Assembly: GCA_039583875.1 (NCBI GenBank) | Contig: CM077160.1 | Coordinates: 115,463,314-115,527,313, forward strand | Reading direction: 5' to 3' | Origin: Platanthera guangdongensis | Lineage: Eukaryota > Streptophyta > Magnoliopsida > Asparagales > Orchidaceae | Length of the DNA: 64,000 nt | Shown here: in pieces, positions 54,749 through 64,000 of the stretch | How positions within the stretch are numbered: the stretch's first letter is position 1 | Layout of the letters: each line of letters opens with the position of its first letter | Notes under the pieces: generated by a model | Database searches by the model: none | What the model saw: the letters and a program-made list of their open reading frames with translations, nothing else | What the model was told of the DNA's origin: nothing | Program-made: the position numbers and the translations under genes

Positions 54749-57058
54749 CTAAGGTTCAGTCCTCCTTTTCTTTGTTGTTGAGCTTGAACCTTCATCTTGG
54801 GCAGCATTAATTAGTTTTGCACTTTGGGCTTTGTTCTTCTGTCTCTTGAAATACATAAAAGATTTGGGTAAGTACTTGGAGGGCATCCTTCTAGGATTGT
54901 TTCTCCTAACCAAGTTTTCTTTGAATATCCTTTCCCTTAGGGAATTCCTCTCAAGGTGTTTTATCCATTCCTCACTTTGATATAAGTTGTCTATGTTCTT
55001 TAATAGTTGACCATGACTTAACCATGTATTGATGATAATATTTTCTGAATCATCACTCAAATATTCATAATTAGGGTCTTGAGATTTATTGGCCCTTCTA
55101 TTTTCAATGAATTCCTCAACCAACATAGTCCCATCTCTCTTCCTTTTATCTACAAGCTGTGCATCCTGAGCAACCCTTGCTTGAGCATGAAAGTCAAAAT
55201 ATTCTGGCCTAGATCTATCCAGTAGAGGAAGGTTTAGAGTAAGTACTTTTAGGGTTTTCTCAGCAATGTTCTTAGCATTGTTCTCCTCCCCCTTTCTGAC
55301 TTCTTCATATATCTTATTTTCCATTTGTTTGTTATTCGCTTCAAACCTGCTTGACAGAGTTTGAAAGACATTTTCAGAATCTGCTTTGAGCTCCTATTTA
55401 AGTAGATAAGCTTCTTCCATTGATGCATATGCTGTAGAGGTAATGTGAGTGCTTATGTGATCAACAACTTATGCTATGAATTTATCAGTTTGACTAACAT
55501 AATTCTTGACAAATCCAATATCTATAGCTGAGAATTTAAGACTTATATCTATTTTCCGAGGATATCAGATTGAGGCTTGATTGTTCTTGTTGCCTGATCA
55601 AACCATTTAGTCATCTGCTTGTTTAGGTGACCAGTCTCACCTTTTAGTAGATTGATTTCAAATAACAATTCAGCTTTCACTCCTGAGATAGTTTGATCTA
55701 TACATGCTTTGAGTGAAGAGCCTTTCTCATCCAGTAGAGATTTTATTGAGGTAATAATAAAGTTGTTTGTTGGTGTTGTGGGTGGGGAGTGGTGTTGCAC
55801 ATTTGGTGAACATTTCCCCTGGTCCTCTTGACTACCAAACCCATGTAGGCATTGAGTGGATGTCACATCCAATAGAGAGGATGGAATTACCTCATCCTGA
55901 GTAGGGATCCTTGGAGGCTCCCCCTCAATATCTTCATCATCATCAGCATTAACAGAAGATTGTTCTTCTATTTGCATATGCTCCCCCTCAAAAAGTGCAT
56001 CCACTTCTTCTGGAATATATGACTCCAAATTCCCTTGGAGATCATTAGTTGATGCCCTTTGCTCCTTTTCAGCAGTACCACCTAATGCTTCAAACACTTC
56101 TAGTACAACATTGTTTGCTGGTACATCTTCAGAAATAAGAGCATTATGGATTTCTTCAACATGCTCTCTTCCAGCTTGGCTTTTGTCTGATATGATATTA
56201 ACTTGAACACTCTCAGAGGACTAACTTTGTCCTACACTAACTTGAACACCAACATTTATTGGGGTTGCAAATTCAGAATCAGAATCAGAACACTTAGATC
56301 CAATATCATTTTCCATGTGTCCTTGGACTTCTCTTTTATCTTTGTAGATTAACTCATTGGAAGAACCCTTATAAACCTTTCCAAGGTTTTTATATCCATT
56401 CTTTTCAGGTAGTGAATCCCGCAACCTTGCCGTCTGTTAAATTGGTCTGGATAGGCATTGATGAGGTAAAGAGACAATATTCTTCCTAGGTTGGGAGCAT
56501 GCAGATAGTCAATTATCCTCTGGAAGATTACATTTTCCTAGTGAGTCTTCTTTTGCGGAATGATCCTTGTGATTAACTCAAACATAGACTTGGAGATAGT
56601 GTCAGGTGATCTAGGTTTGCATAATATTGCCTTTCCTACAATATCATCAAGTAGCTTAGCTCTTTGGTTGAAGTTCTTTCTTCTTAGTGATCCAATCATG
56701 CATCACTATACTCACACCATTTCAGAGCATGGTCTTTGTCTTTGTTGGAAATCTCATCCTCTTCATCACTGTTAGATGAAGGCAACTGAAGATTTCTGGC
56801 CAGCCTTTTAGGAGTAATCTTAATTCTTGTACCTCCAACTTTAGATTTTAGAGAAGTTTTGGAGGGAGAGGGATTTACATTGATGTAAAATTCCAGAAGT
56901 TTAGATTTAAGAATGGCTGATGGTTCGGAGAGAAGATATTCTAACCCCAGGGCATCAAGCATCCCAATCACTTCTTTTATCTCTTCTGACATATGGAGGA
57001 AAACATTCCTTACAATCTCATATCCTTCTTGCTGATCTTTGGTAGATTTTGGCGTCAT
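54749..57058 (-). pseudogene. Extra ORF (ORF3) of SIRE-like element, frameshifted
   Basis: I place the start at the ATG at 57058 (MTPKSTKDQQEGYEIVR): the conserved Y/C-E-I/L-V-R then falls at residue 13, exactly as in the homologue at 49325. Conserved blocks: GYEIVRNVFLHMSEEIKEVI, LKSKVGGTRIKITPKRLARN, LLDDIVGKAILCKPRSPDTI (near 56590-56670) and HYLKRMD. An acidic, Pro/Ser-rich middle (56097-55549) and a tail starting near 55324 follow. The tail (WLSHGQLLKNIDNLYQSEEW ... PSKYLPKSFMYFKRQ) matches the other copy's tail and ends in a KKRR basic cluster that could be a nuclear signal. At least two frameshifts and several stops break it. No membrane segment is seen. Confidence 0.75.
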
Positions 57059-57294
57059 TTCCTCCGAAAGACTTGACACTGAGATGGTGGAAAGTAAGTG
57101 TCGGTCTCGGCTGCTGGAAAGAGTTAAGGGTTTAATGGCTATCAATTTATTTGATCTTTATTTATAGGAAGGGTTTTGAAAATGAGGGGTCAGCCTAGAT
57201 GATTATTTTGACTATTTTTAAATTAATTGATTTTAATTAATAAGCCAGTCTCAATGGTAGTGTTGAGACAGATTGGTGATCCACTGGAACAGAG

Positions 57295-57416
<122 letters not shown>

Positions 57417-57775
57417 CTGAGACTGTCTCAATGGTCCCAGCGGCTCAACTGAGACTTTCTCAGCTGATTCAGCTAACCTCACTGCCTAACAGTGCACATA
57501 TGTCGAGCCAATTTGATAGACAATTATAATTAAAAATGTCAATTCTGACTTATGTTATTTTTAATTAATGTTGTTAACCCAACATTGCCAATAAATGTCA
57601 ATTTTAACAATGTTACTGCACATTTCCAACTAGTTAAGATGACCGAGAAATGTTATTCTAACATCATAACTGATTTCTAAATTGCAAAATATGATTAGAT
57701 AACATTTGAAATGTAGAGAAAATTATTCTATAACTGGAATAACACATGATGAACAGAAATTGGATTGAACATGAA

Positions 57776-60700
57776 CTATTCTACGTTAAGCAGTCCTAAC
57801 TCAATTTTAAAGTGATTGCACTTGGCCTCATCCAATGGCTTAGTAAAGATATCACCAACTTGATTGTCAATGGAGACAACTTCAAGACAAATATCTTCAC
57901 TCTCCACATGTTCTCTAATAAAATGATATATAATTTTTATATGCTTAGTCCTATTATGAGAAATATGATTCTTAGCAATGAAAATTACACTGGATGAGTC
58001 ACAATATAAAGGTGAGTGACTTACCTTGAGGTTGCAATCCTCTAGCTGATGTTGTATCCACAAGAGTTGTGCACAACAACTTCCAGCAGAGATATATTCA
58101 GACTCAGCTATGGATATTGCCACACTAGTCTGCTTCTTACTACTCTATGAGATCAGTATCCTTCCTAGGAATTGACAAGTACCACTTGTACTTTTTCTAT
58201 ATTACTTGCAACTTGCAAAATCTGTATTTAAATATTCAGTTAGTCCAAAATCATTGTTTCTATGATACCAAAGGCTAAGATGTTGGCTACCCTTAAGATA
58301 TCTCAAAATCCTCTTTGCAGCTGAGTAGTGAGATTCCTTAGGGCATGCTTGATACCTAGCATAAATACATGTTGCATACATGATATCTAGAGTATTAACA
58401 GTCAGATGCAACAAAGATCCAATAATACATATGTACATGGATTCATCAAGGGGTTTTCCCTTCTCATCCTTATCTAGGGAAGTGTTGGACCCCATGTGAG
58501 TTTTCAAGGTGGAAGCTGATTCCATCTCAAACTTCTTGATAAGCTCTCTAGTGTACTTAGTCTGAGAGATAAAGATCTCATCATCTGATTGTTTCACTTG
58601 GAGGCCTAAAAAGTACTTGAGTTCTCCCATACTGCTCATCTCAAACTCCCCCTGTATAAGGTTAGCAAACGTTTTGCAAAGGGTATCATCCGTAAACCCA
58701 AATATTATGTCATCCGCATAAATTTGGACTAGGAGACATTTACCCTTTATTTTCCTAAGAAACAATGTACTATCTATCTTTCCTCTCAAGAAAATGTTCT
58801 TGAGGAGAAATATAGATAAAGTTTCATACCAAGCCATGGGGGCTTGCTTTAAACCATATAAGGATTTCTTAAGTTTATAAACATGATTGATGAGGATTGG
58901 ATGTACAAAACCTGAGAGTTGCTCCACATATACCTCTTCCATGAGGTTACTATTTAAGAATGCTGATTTGACATCCATCTTGTATACTTTGAATCCCTTG
59001 TGTGCAACATAGGCAAGGAACATCCTGATGGCCTATAACCTTACAACTAAGGCAAAGATTTGGTCAAAGTCTATTCCTTCTTTTTGTCTATATCCTTTAA
59101 CAACCAACCTGACCTTATTTTTGATGATTACACCATTCTCATCTAGCTTGTTCCTGTAGATCCACTTGGTGCAAATGATGTTTTGTCCTTGTGGTTTTGG
59201 CACCAACTTCCATACCTTGCATCTCTTGAATTGTTGTAACTGCTCTTGCATGGCACTGATCTTGAAGGTGTCTTGGTTTGCTTCCTCAAACCACTTGGGT
59301 TCAATCTAATATAGGAAGCTCAGGAATAAGGCCTTATTGTGAACCCTATTTCTTGTGGTCACACCTTAATTTTCATTCCAAATAATGAGATTCCTTGGGT
59401 GATCTCTCAGAAGCCAGGTTGCAGCAAACAATCTGTCAGCTCCTTGCTGGATTTCTTCTATAACAACAACTTCTCTAGTAATCTGATCACCTTCAGCTGG
59501 ATTTGCTTCCTTATTGAGTGCTTCAATTTCAGAAGTAACCCTGCTTGAGCTGGGTATGTCTTGAATAGACATCTCTTGCATCTTCTTATCATTACCTGTA
59601 AGAATAGGAGTGTTAGACTAGCCCTTATAAAGTAGGCTAGTCTCATCAAAGACATCATGCATAGTTTCTTAAACTACATGGGTTTTCTTATTGAATATCC
59701 TATAGGCTCTACTATGTGAGTTATATCCAACCAGAACACATACAATGAATTTTTCAACAAACTTAGTAAGTTGAGTTTTACCATTATTTAAAATGTAGCA
59801 TTTGCAACCAAAGATTCTAAAATATGAAGTTATTGGTTGTTTGCCCTTCAAAATTTCATAGGGGGTTATTCCTTGGGCCTTGTTAATGGAGGCTTTATTC
59901 TGAACATAACATGCAATATTGACTGCCTCAGCCCAGAAATATCCTAGGAGTGAGGAGTCACTAAGTAGTGTTTTGCCAGCCTCTATTAAGGTCATATTTC
60001 TCCTCTCAACCACTCCATTTGTTGGGGAGTTCTTGGAGAGGAAAATTCTTAGGTGATACCAAATTCTTGACAAAACTTTGTCATGACCCTAGATTGAAAC
60101 TCTATACCACTGTTAGTTCTTGTTTTGACCACAATACATTGTTGCTCATTTTGAATTGCCTTGATATAGTTCATAAAGATATCTAGGGTATCTGACATCT
60201 TCTTAAGGAAGAATATTCATGTATACCTTGAGTGATCATCAATAATCACTAGGGTATACAATTTCCCACCTAAGCTCTGAATGGGCAAAAAATCAAATAA
60301 GTCCATATGCAACATATAAAGTCACCTTTTAGTATCTTTGGAGCCAATACTCTTAAAGGTGGTCGCAGTTTGCTTGCCCATTTGGCATGCATGATAGAGA
60401 TCACTTTTAACACATTTCAAATTTGGACTATTTCTAATTAGGTTTTTAAAAAATAGTTTGTTCATTGTCTTATAGTTAATGTGAGCAAGTCTCTTGTGTC
60501 ATTGAACACAAATAGTCTCTTTCTCATTAGCTACAAGACACACTGAAGATAAAGAACTATTGCAAAAAAAATCTAAGCAATATACATTCTCACTCCTAGT
60601 GCTTGAGAGGATGTCCTCTAAATCAACTCACTTTTTGATCAAGCACTTATCATTATAGAATTCAATAACATAGCCCAAGTCACATAGTTGACTTATGCTT

Positions 60701-61035
60701 ACAAGATTATGCCGCAACCCTTCCACATAAGCTACTATTGTTATTGAAATTATGTCATTGATAATCATGTCATAACCTCTAGTGATACCCCTGTTAGGGC
60801 CACCAAAGATGCCCTTTAGTACATTCTTTATAGGAGAATGGTCTTTTACTAAGCTCCTTATTCCAGTCATGTGTTTGGAATAATCACTGTCCAAGTACCA
60901 TATCTGATTTAGAAGGGTACTTGAACTAACCTGCAAAATATAATTCACTTATCCTTCAGGTACCCAAAATGTCTTGGGTCCTAAGTACTTGTTGGCAGCA
61001 TAAGATGTAGTTCTTTTAAAATTTTGCATTGCAGA
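57776..61035 (-). pseudogene. SIRE-like pol: protease, integrase, RT, RNase H
   Basis: Right to left: Gag end NKYLGPKTFWVPEG then TAA; protease WYLDSDYSKHMTGIRSL near 60850-60905; NLVSISQLCDLGYVIE; pre-integrase; integrase core with MDLFDF and SPTNGVVERRNMTLIEAGKT near 60020; then RT with WKLVPKPQGQNIICTKWIYR near 59180, [20 protein letters not shown] near 58960 and YADDIIFG near 58705; RNase H with SIAESEYISAGSCCAQLL near 58110 and GDIFTKPLDEAKCNHFK near 57820. From 60073 to 57776 one frame runs through with several stops (near 59669, 59366, 59033, 58202); the protease part is in another frame. The copia LTR at 61036 cuts off the rest. Confidence 0.88.
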
Positions 61036-61589
61036 TGTGAAAAGAGCAAAATAAAGGTAAATTTTATTGCTCCAAAAAGATAATTATTACATATGTATGC
61101 CCTCTTATTTATAGAAAATGAGGTAGAAGGGAGACTACATCAAGCGATGTGGGACTAAATACAAGCCGCACAGGCTGGGCAGTTTGACATAGTCAAACCA
61201 CTAGGCTACACAATACAACAACAAAAGCTCAGAACCAGGGGGTGGCTAACACCAAGACCGCTTCGGTTAGCATCAGACTACAACTACCAACCTCCAGGGC
61301 ACTGCGGCTAATCATCCGGACCTCTGCTATAGCTAACATCAAGCTGATGGAAATGTTGATAGGCACACCGCTGATCCAGACCGCCAGGTTGCCTACAAGA
61401 TAAGTTGTTGGTCCAAACCGCCAGGCCGCTGACCAGACAGGCCGCTGGTCCAAACCACCAGATTGCTGACTAGACAGGCCAATGGTCCAAACCGCCAGGT
61501 CACTTACGAGACAGGATGCTGATCCAAACTGCCAGGTCGCCCGAATAACTAGCCGCCCAACTAGAAGGTCAAAATGCCAAACTTTAACA
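61036..61589 (-). repeat. 3' LTR of the minus-strand copia
   Basis: Ends TTTAACA next to CTCCCCCTCAAG, the polypurine tract. It contains a TATAAATA box (near 61109-61117, minus strand) and about five diverged copies of a GGTCCAAACCGCCAGG-centred repeat (61370-61545). It resembles the LTR at 63311-63741 in the AGTCCCACAT...CTATAAA region, in opposite orientation. The outer end could be 61030 instead of 61036. Confidence 0.8.
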
Positions 61590-61786
61590 CTCCCCCTCAA
61601 GTTGGAGTGTATATATCAACCATGCCCGGCTCGCTACAAACATTTGAATCTGAAACTAGTTTTATGAAGAAGTCTGCAGTTCTTTATTAGAAGTAATGAA
61701 GAGAGTACAGATCTGATTCTTCAACACCTCTTCCCTAATGAAATGACAATTAAACTCAATGTGCTTTATCCTCATGAAAGACAGTG

Positions 61787-61980
61787 ATGCAGTGGTCCAG
61801 AGCTGCCCCGCCCTGGTACTGCACTAGAGGAATATGTCCGGTCCCACCACCGGGCTGTAGCCCAAGCACCCCACCCATGACCGCATCTATTATCAGCTCG
61901 GCAGGATGTTGAGGCGGAGTCTCCAACCCAGACCCGTTGATAAATCCCTTTCCTAATAGGGACTATCGCCAACTGAGCTC
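61787..61980 (-). mobile_element. tRNA-derived SINE, reverse copy
   Basis: The minus strand begins GAGCTCAGTTGGCGATAGTC, has a degraded B box (GGTTGGAGACTCC) and ends GGACCACTGCA. It is the mirror partner of the copy at 61981-62213, which has the intact B box. About 195 bp. Confidence 0.8.
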
Positions 61981-62213
61981 AGTTGTTGATAGTCCCTGTT
62001 AGGAAAGGGATTTAGCTCAGTTGGTGATAGTCACTGTTAGGAAAGGGATTTATCAAGGGGTCTGGGTTCGAGACTCCGCCTCAACATCCCACCGCGCTGA
62101 GAATAGGAGCGGTCATGGGTGGGGTGCTTGGGCTACAGCCCGGTGGTGGGACCAGACATGTTTCTCTAGTGTAGTATCAAGGCAATGCGGCTCTGGACCA
62201 CTACACCAGATAT
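61981..62213 (+). mobile_element. tRNA-derived SINE, forward copy
   Basis: A Pol III A box (TAGCTCAGTTGG, 62013-62024) and B box (GGTTCGAGACT, 62065-62075) are spaced as in tRNAs. The body includes GGTCATGGGTGGGGTGC and CCCGGTGGTGGGACC. The first 30 bp are present twice (AGTTGTTGATAGTCCCTGTT... and AGTTGGTGATAGTCACTGTT...). With the reverse copy it forms a head-to-head pair inside copia RNase H. Confidence 0.85.
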
Positions 62214-63310
62214 GATTCTTCAATATGTAAATGATGGCTTTATTATCACAGAATTTAGGAAGAGGATGATCATAGACTTCTCCCATGTCAAGCATAAGCG
62301 CTCGTAACCATTTCAACTTACAGGTAGTTGAACCATGTTCCCATACTCAGCTTCAACACTTGATCTTGAAACCACTGTATGCTTTTTGTTTTTCCAGCTA
62401 ACAAGATTTCCTCCTACAAAGGTGCAAAAACCTAATAGAGACTTCATATCTTCTTTATTATCAACATTGTTGACATCAAAATACGCTTAAATCTTCAGAT
62501 GATTATTCTTCTAAAACAACAAGCCCTTTCCTGGATACTCTTTCACATGCTCCAGAATTTTCATGACAGACCAAAGATGACACTCTCTATGATTCTTCAT
62601 AAACTGACTGACCTTTCCAACCGCATAACAGATATCTGGTCTAGAAACAGTCAGATATATGAGTTTGCCTACAAGATGTTTGTACACAGTGAAATCTCAA
62701 AGAAGAGGAGAATCTTCAGTCCATCCCTTATCATCTCCAACCTCCATCGGGCAATGAACATGTTTCATGCCAAGAAGACTGGTCTCCTTTAAGAGATCTA
62801 GTGCATAGTTTTGCTGTGAAAGAACCACTGAGTTCCTCTTTCGTGAAATCTCAATGCCCAGAAAGTACTTCGGAGGTCCCATATCCTTAGCAACAAAATG
62901 TTGTCTAAGATGTTCTTTGGCTAGATCAATGCCTTCTTTATCATCAACAGTCAGAAAAATATCATCAACATAGACAGCAAGAACCACAAGGACTTTAGTA
63001 GTCTTGCGTATAAACAGGGAATGATCAGCAGAGCTTCAATTGAACCCAATAAGAGAAACAACTCCACTAAACTTTTCAAACCAAGCTCGTAGACTCTTAT
63101 TTAAACCATAAATTGCCTTCCAAAGCTTACATACCTGAGACTCTGCCTGAGCAACATACTCAGGAGGTTGCTCCATATAAACTACCTCTTGCAAATAACC
63201 ATAAAAGAAGACATTCTTCACATCTAACTAGGACATCTCCCAGTCTCGATTAACAACCACGGAGAAGAGAACGTGTATAGTGCTGATGCGAGCAACAAGA
63301 GAAAAGGTAT

Positions 63311-63741
63311 TGTTGCAGTATGGAGGCCGGGCGGTCTGTTGTTGTTCGGAGACCGGGCGGTCTGGTAGTTCATCGTTGCCGGCCTGTCTGCCGGCCTGTT
63401 GCTGTTTGGTGTCCCAACGGTCTGGCGGTTTGTATCAGATGACTTGGAGACTGGGCGGACTAGCGGTCTCCTATGGTGGCTTGATCTCTATGGCACTTGT
63501 TCTCTCCTCTTATTGGTTGTCGGGCAGTTAGCCGACTTGTCTAACCGCACGACCTGTCCGGTTTGCCTTTTTGTAAAGCCGCATATACTTGTAAATTTTT
63601 AGTCCCACATTGCTTAATTGTAATCTCTTTCATCTCCTCCATTCTATAAAAGGGAGGCTATATCATTGTAATTGATACCTTTTTTGGATAATAAAGTTTA
63701 CATTACTCCAATTTTTTGGTCTGTTATTTTCTGTTCGCACA
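63311..63741 (+). repeat. 5' LTR of a plus-strand copia-type element
   Basis: TGTTGCAGTATGG...TTCGCACA, 431 bp, followed at once by TGGTATCAGAGG (63742-63753), a tRNA-Met primer site. TATAAAAGG lies at 63645-63653. The first part repeats GACCGGGCGGTCTG-like units. It inserted into the RT of the minus-strand copia. Confidence 0.85.
63645..63653 (+). promoter_or_regulatory. LTR TATA box
   Basis: TATAAAAGG, about 90 bp before the LTR end, consistent with a short R-U5. Confidence 0.6.
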
Positions 63742-63943
63742 TGGTATCAGAGGACTTGGTCCTTTCCTCCTGATTGTGTGAGCGCTCTCTTTTCGTGTGG
63801 CTTATTCCTTCCCGCAACCTGTTCTCGCCACTTGTTTCTTCTTTACGCAACCTGTCTTCGCGATTTGATTCCTCTTCTGACCGTTGCCCTGTTCGCGCGG
63901 CTTGATTCACCCTATCACTTCCCTTTGTGTTTGCGGCCCCTTG
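63742..63943 (+). other. Primer site and leader of the copia-type element
   Basis: TGGTATCAGAGG followed by a pyrimidine-rich leader with no clear ORF start. It is interrupted at 63944 by another LTR. Confidence 0.7.
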
Positions 63944-64000
63944 TGTTGGGTATTGTATCCACACTAACCCAGATTTGATGAAGTCACCCTTGAACTAAGA
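63944..64000 (+). repeat. Start of a SIRE-family LTR, cut by window end
   Basis: TGTTGGGTATTGTATCCAC is identical to the first 19 bases of the pol-deleted element's LTR in its own orientation, and the next 38 bp stay alignable (ATTTGATGAAGTCACC against ATTTGAGGAAGCCACC). So another SIRE-family element begins here on the plus strand. Confidence 0.85.

Larger units (their letters stand above)
61036..63310 (-). mobile_element. Copia element, minus strand, right part cut by another LTR
   Basis: LTR 61036-61589, polypurine tract (61590-61602) and the RNase H and RT part up to 63310, where a plus-strand LTR interrupts. It inserted into SIRE-like pol; the 5 bp before it are GCAGA. Its 5' half lies outside the window or is lost. 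Confidence 0.85.
61590..63310 (-). pseudogene. Copia RT and RNase H, decayed and interrupted by SINEs
   Basis: From right to left: DVKNVFFYGYLQEVVYMEQP near 63220-63160, SQVCKLWKAIYGLNKSLRAW, the catalytic YVDDIFLTVDDKEGIDLAKE near 62975-62910, YFLGIEISRKRNSVVLSQQN, HLVGKLIYLTVSRPDI near 62660, RNase H ending ...VEAEYGNM near 62350 and CDNKAIIYILKNHI near 62250. Then a SINE pair (61787-62213), and the coding sequence resumes at KHIEFNCHFIREEVLKNQIC near 61760. Stops at several points. Confidence 0.85.

Overview
This window looks like heterochromatic, repeat-dense DNA from a flowering plant, almost certainly a eudicot. It is built of nested LTR retrotransposons of typical plant lineages: Ty3/gypsy chromoviruses with chromodomains, Tekay-like, Athila-like and Tat-like elements, plus Ty1/copia elements including SIRE-like ones. 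Most primer-binding sites match initiator tRNA-Met (TGGTATCAGAGC). I found no convincing host protein-coding gene, rRNA, true tRNA or CRISPR. The extra ORF of the SIRE-like elements resembles proteins I remember from asterid genomes, but that is a weak lineage hint. Every coding region is broken. Most in-frame stops have the C-to-T or G-to-A form expected from deamination of methylated cytosines.

Layout. 1-1675: tail-less chromovirus gag-pol fragment. 1676-9970: chromovirus with both LTRs, a MITE-like insertion in the protease and a 116-bp tandem duplication in RNase H. 9971-15306: copia element on the minus strand, with one stop codon in its polyprotein and one LTR clipped by 16 bp. 15307-17399: unassigned DNA. 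17400-20829: worn Tat-like element holding a 919-bp gypsy deletion derivative with a CTCAT target duplication, then a ~36-bp minisatellite. 20830-44795: SIRE-like copia whose gag is present as forward, inverted and forward pieces. Its first forward gag copy received an Athila element (22329-33093) and its inverted piece a Tekay-type element (33172-42025, target duplication AAATC). 44796-61035: SIRE-like copia on the minus strand, whose 3' LTR is split by a second, pol-deleted SIRE-like element (45252-53689, target duplication AAGAT). 61036-63310: copia on the minus strand carrying two head-to-head tRNA-derived SINEs. 63311-63943: start of a plus-strand copia. 63944-64000: start of another SIRE-family LTR.

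Three points stand out. (1) The Tekay-type element has a 77-bp, 29% GC, GT...AG segment exactly between gag and protease. It contains a stop, and removing it restores the gag-pol frame, so it looks like a retrotransposon intron that could set the Gag:Gag-Pol ratio. (2) Both SIRE-like elements carry a homologous ~770-codon ORF between pol (or the deleted pol) and the 3' LTR. This is the env position, but the protein shows no membrane segment; it has a conserved N-terminal domain, an acidic middle, a coiled coil and a basic tail. (3) Several junctions carry short inverted patches copied from nearby DNA, a footprint of template-switching repair.

Limits: all similarities were judged by reading translations. 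No database search, alignment score or LTR dating was run, and lineage names rest on motif recognition.
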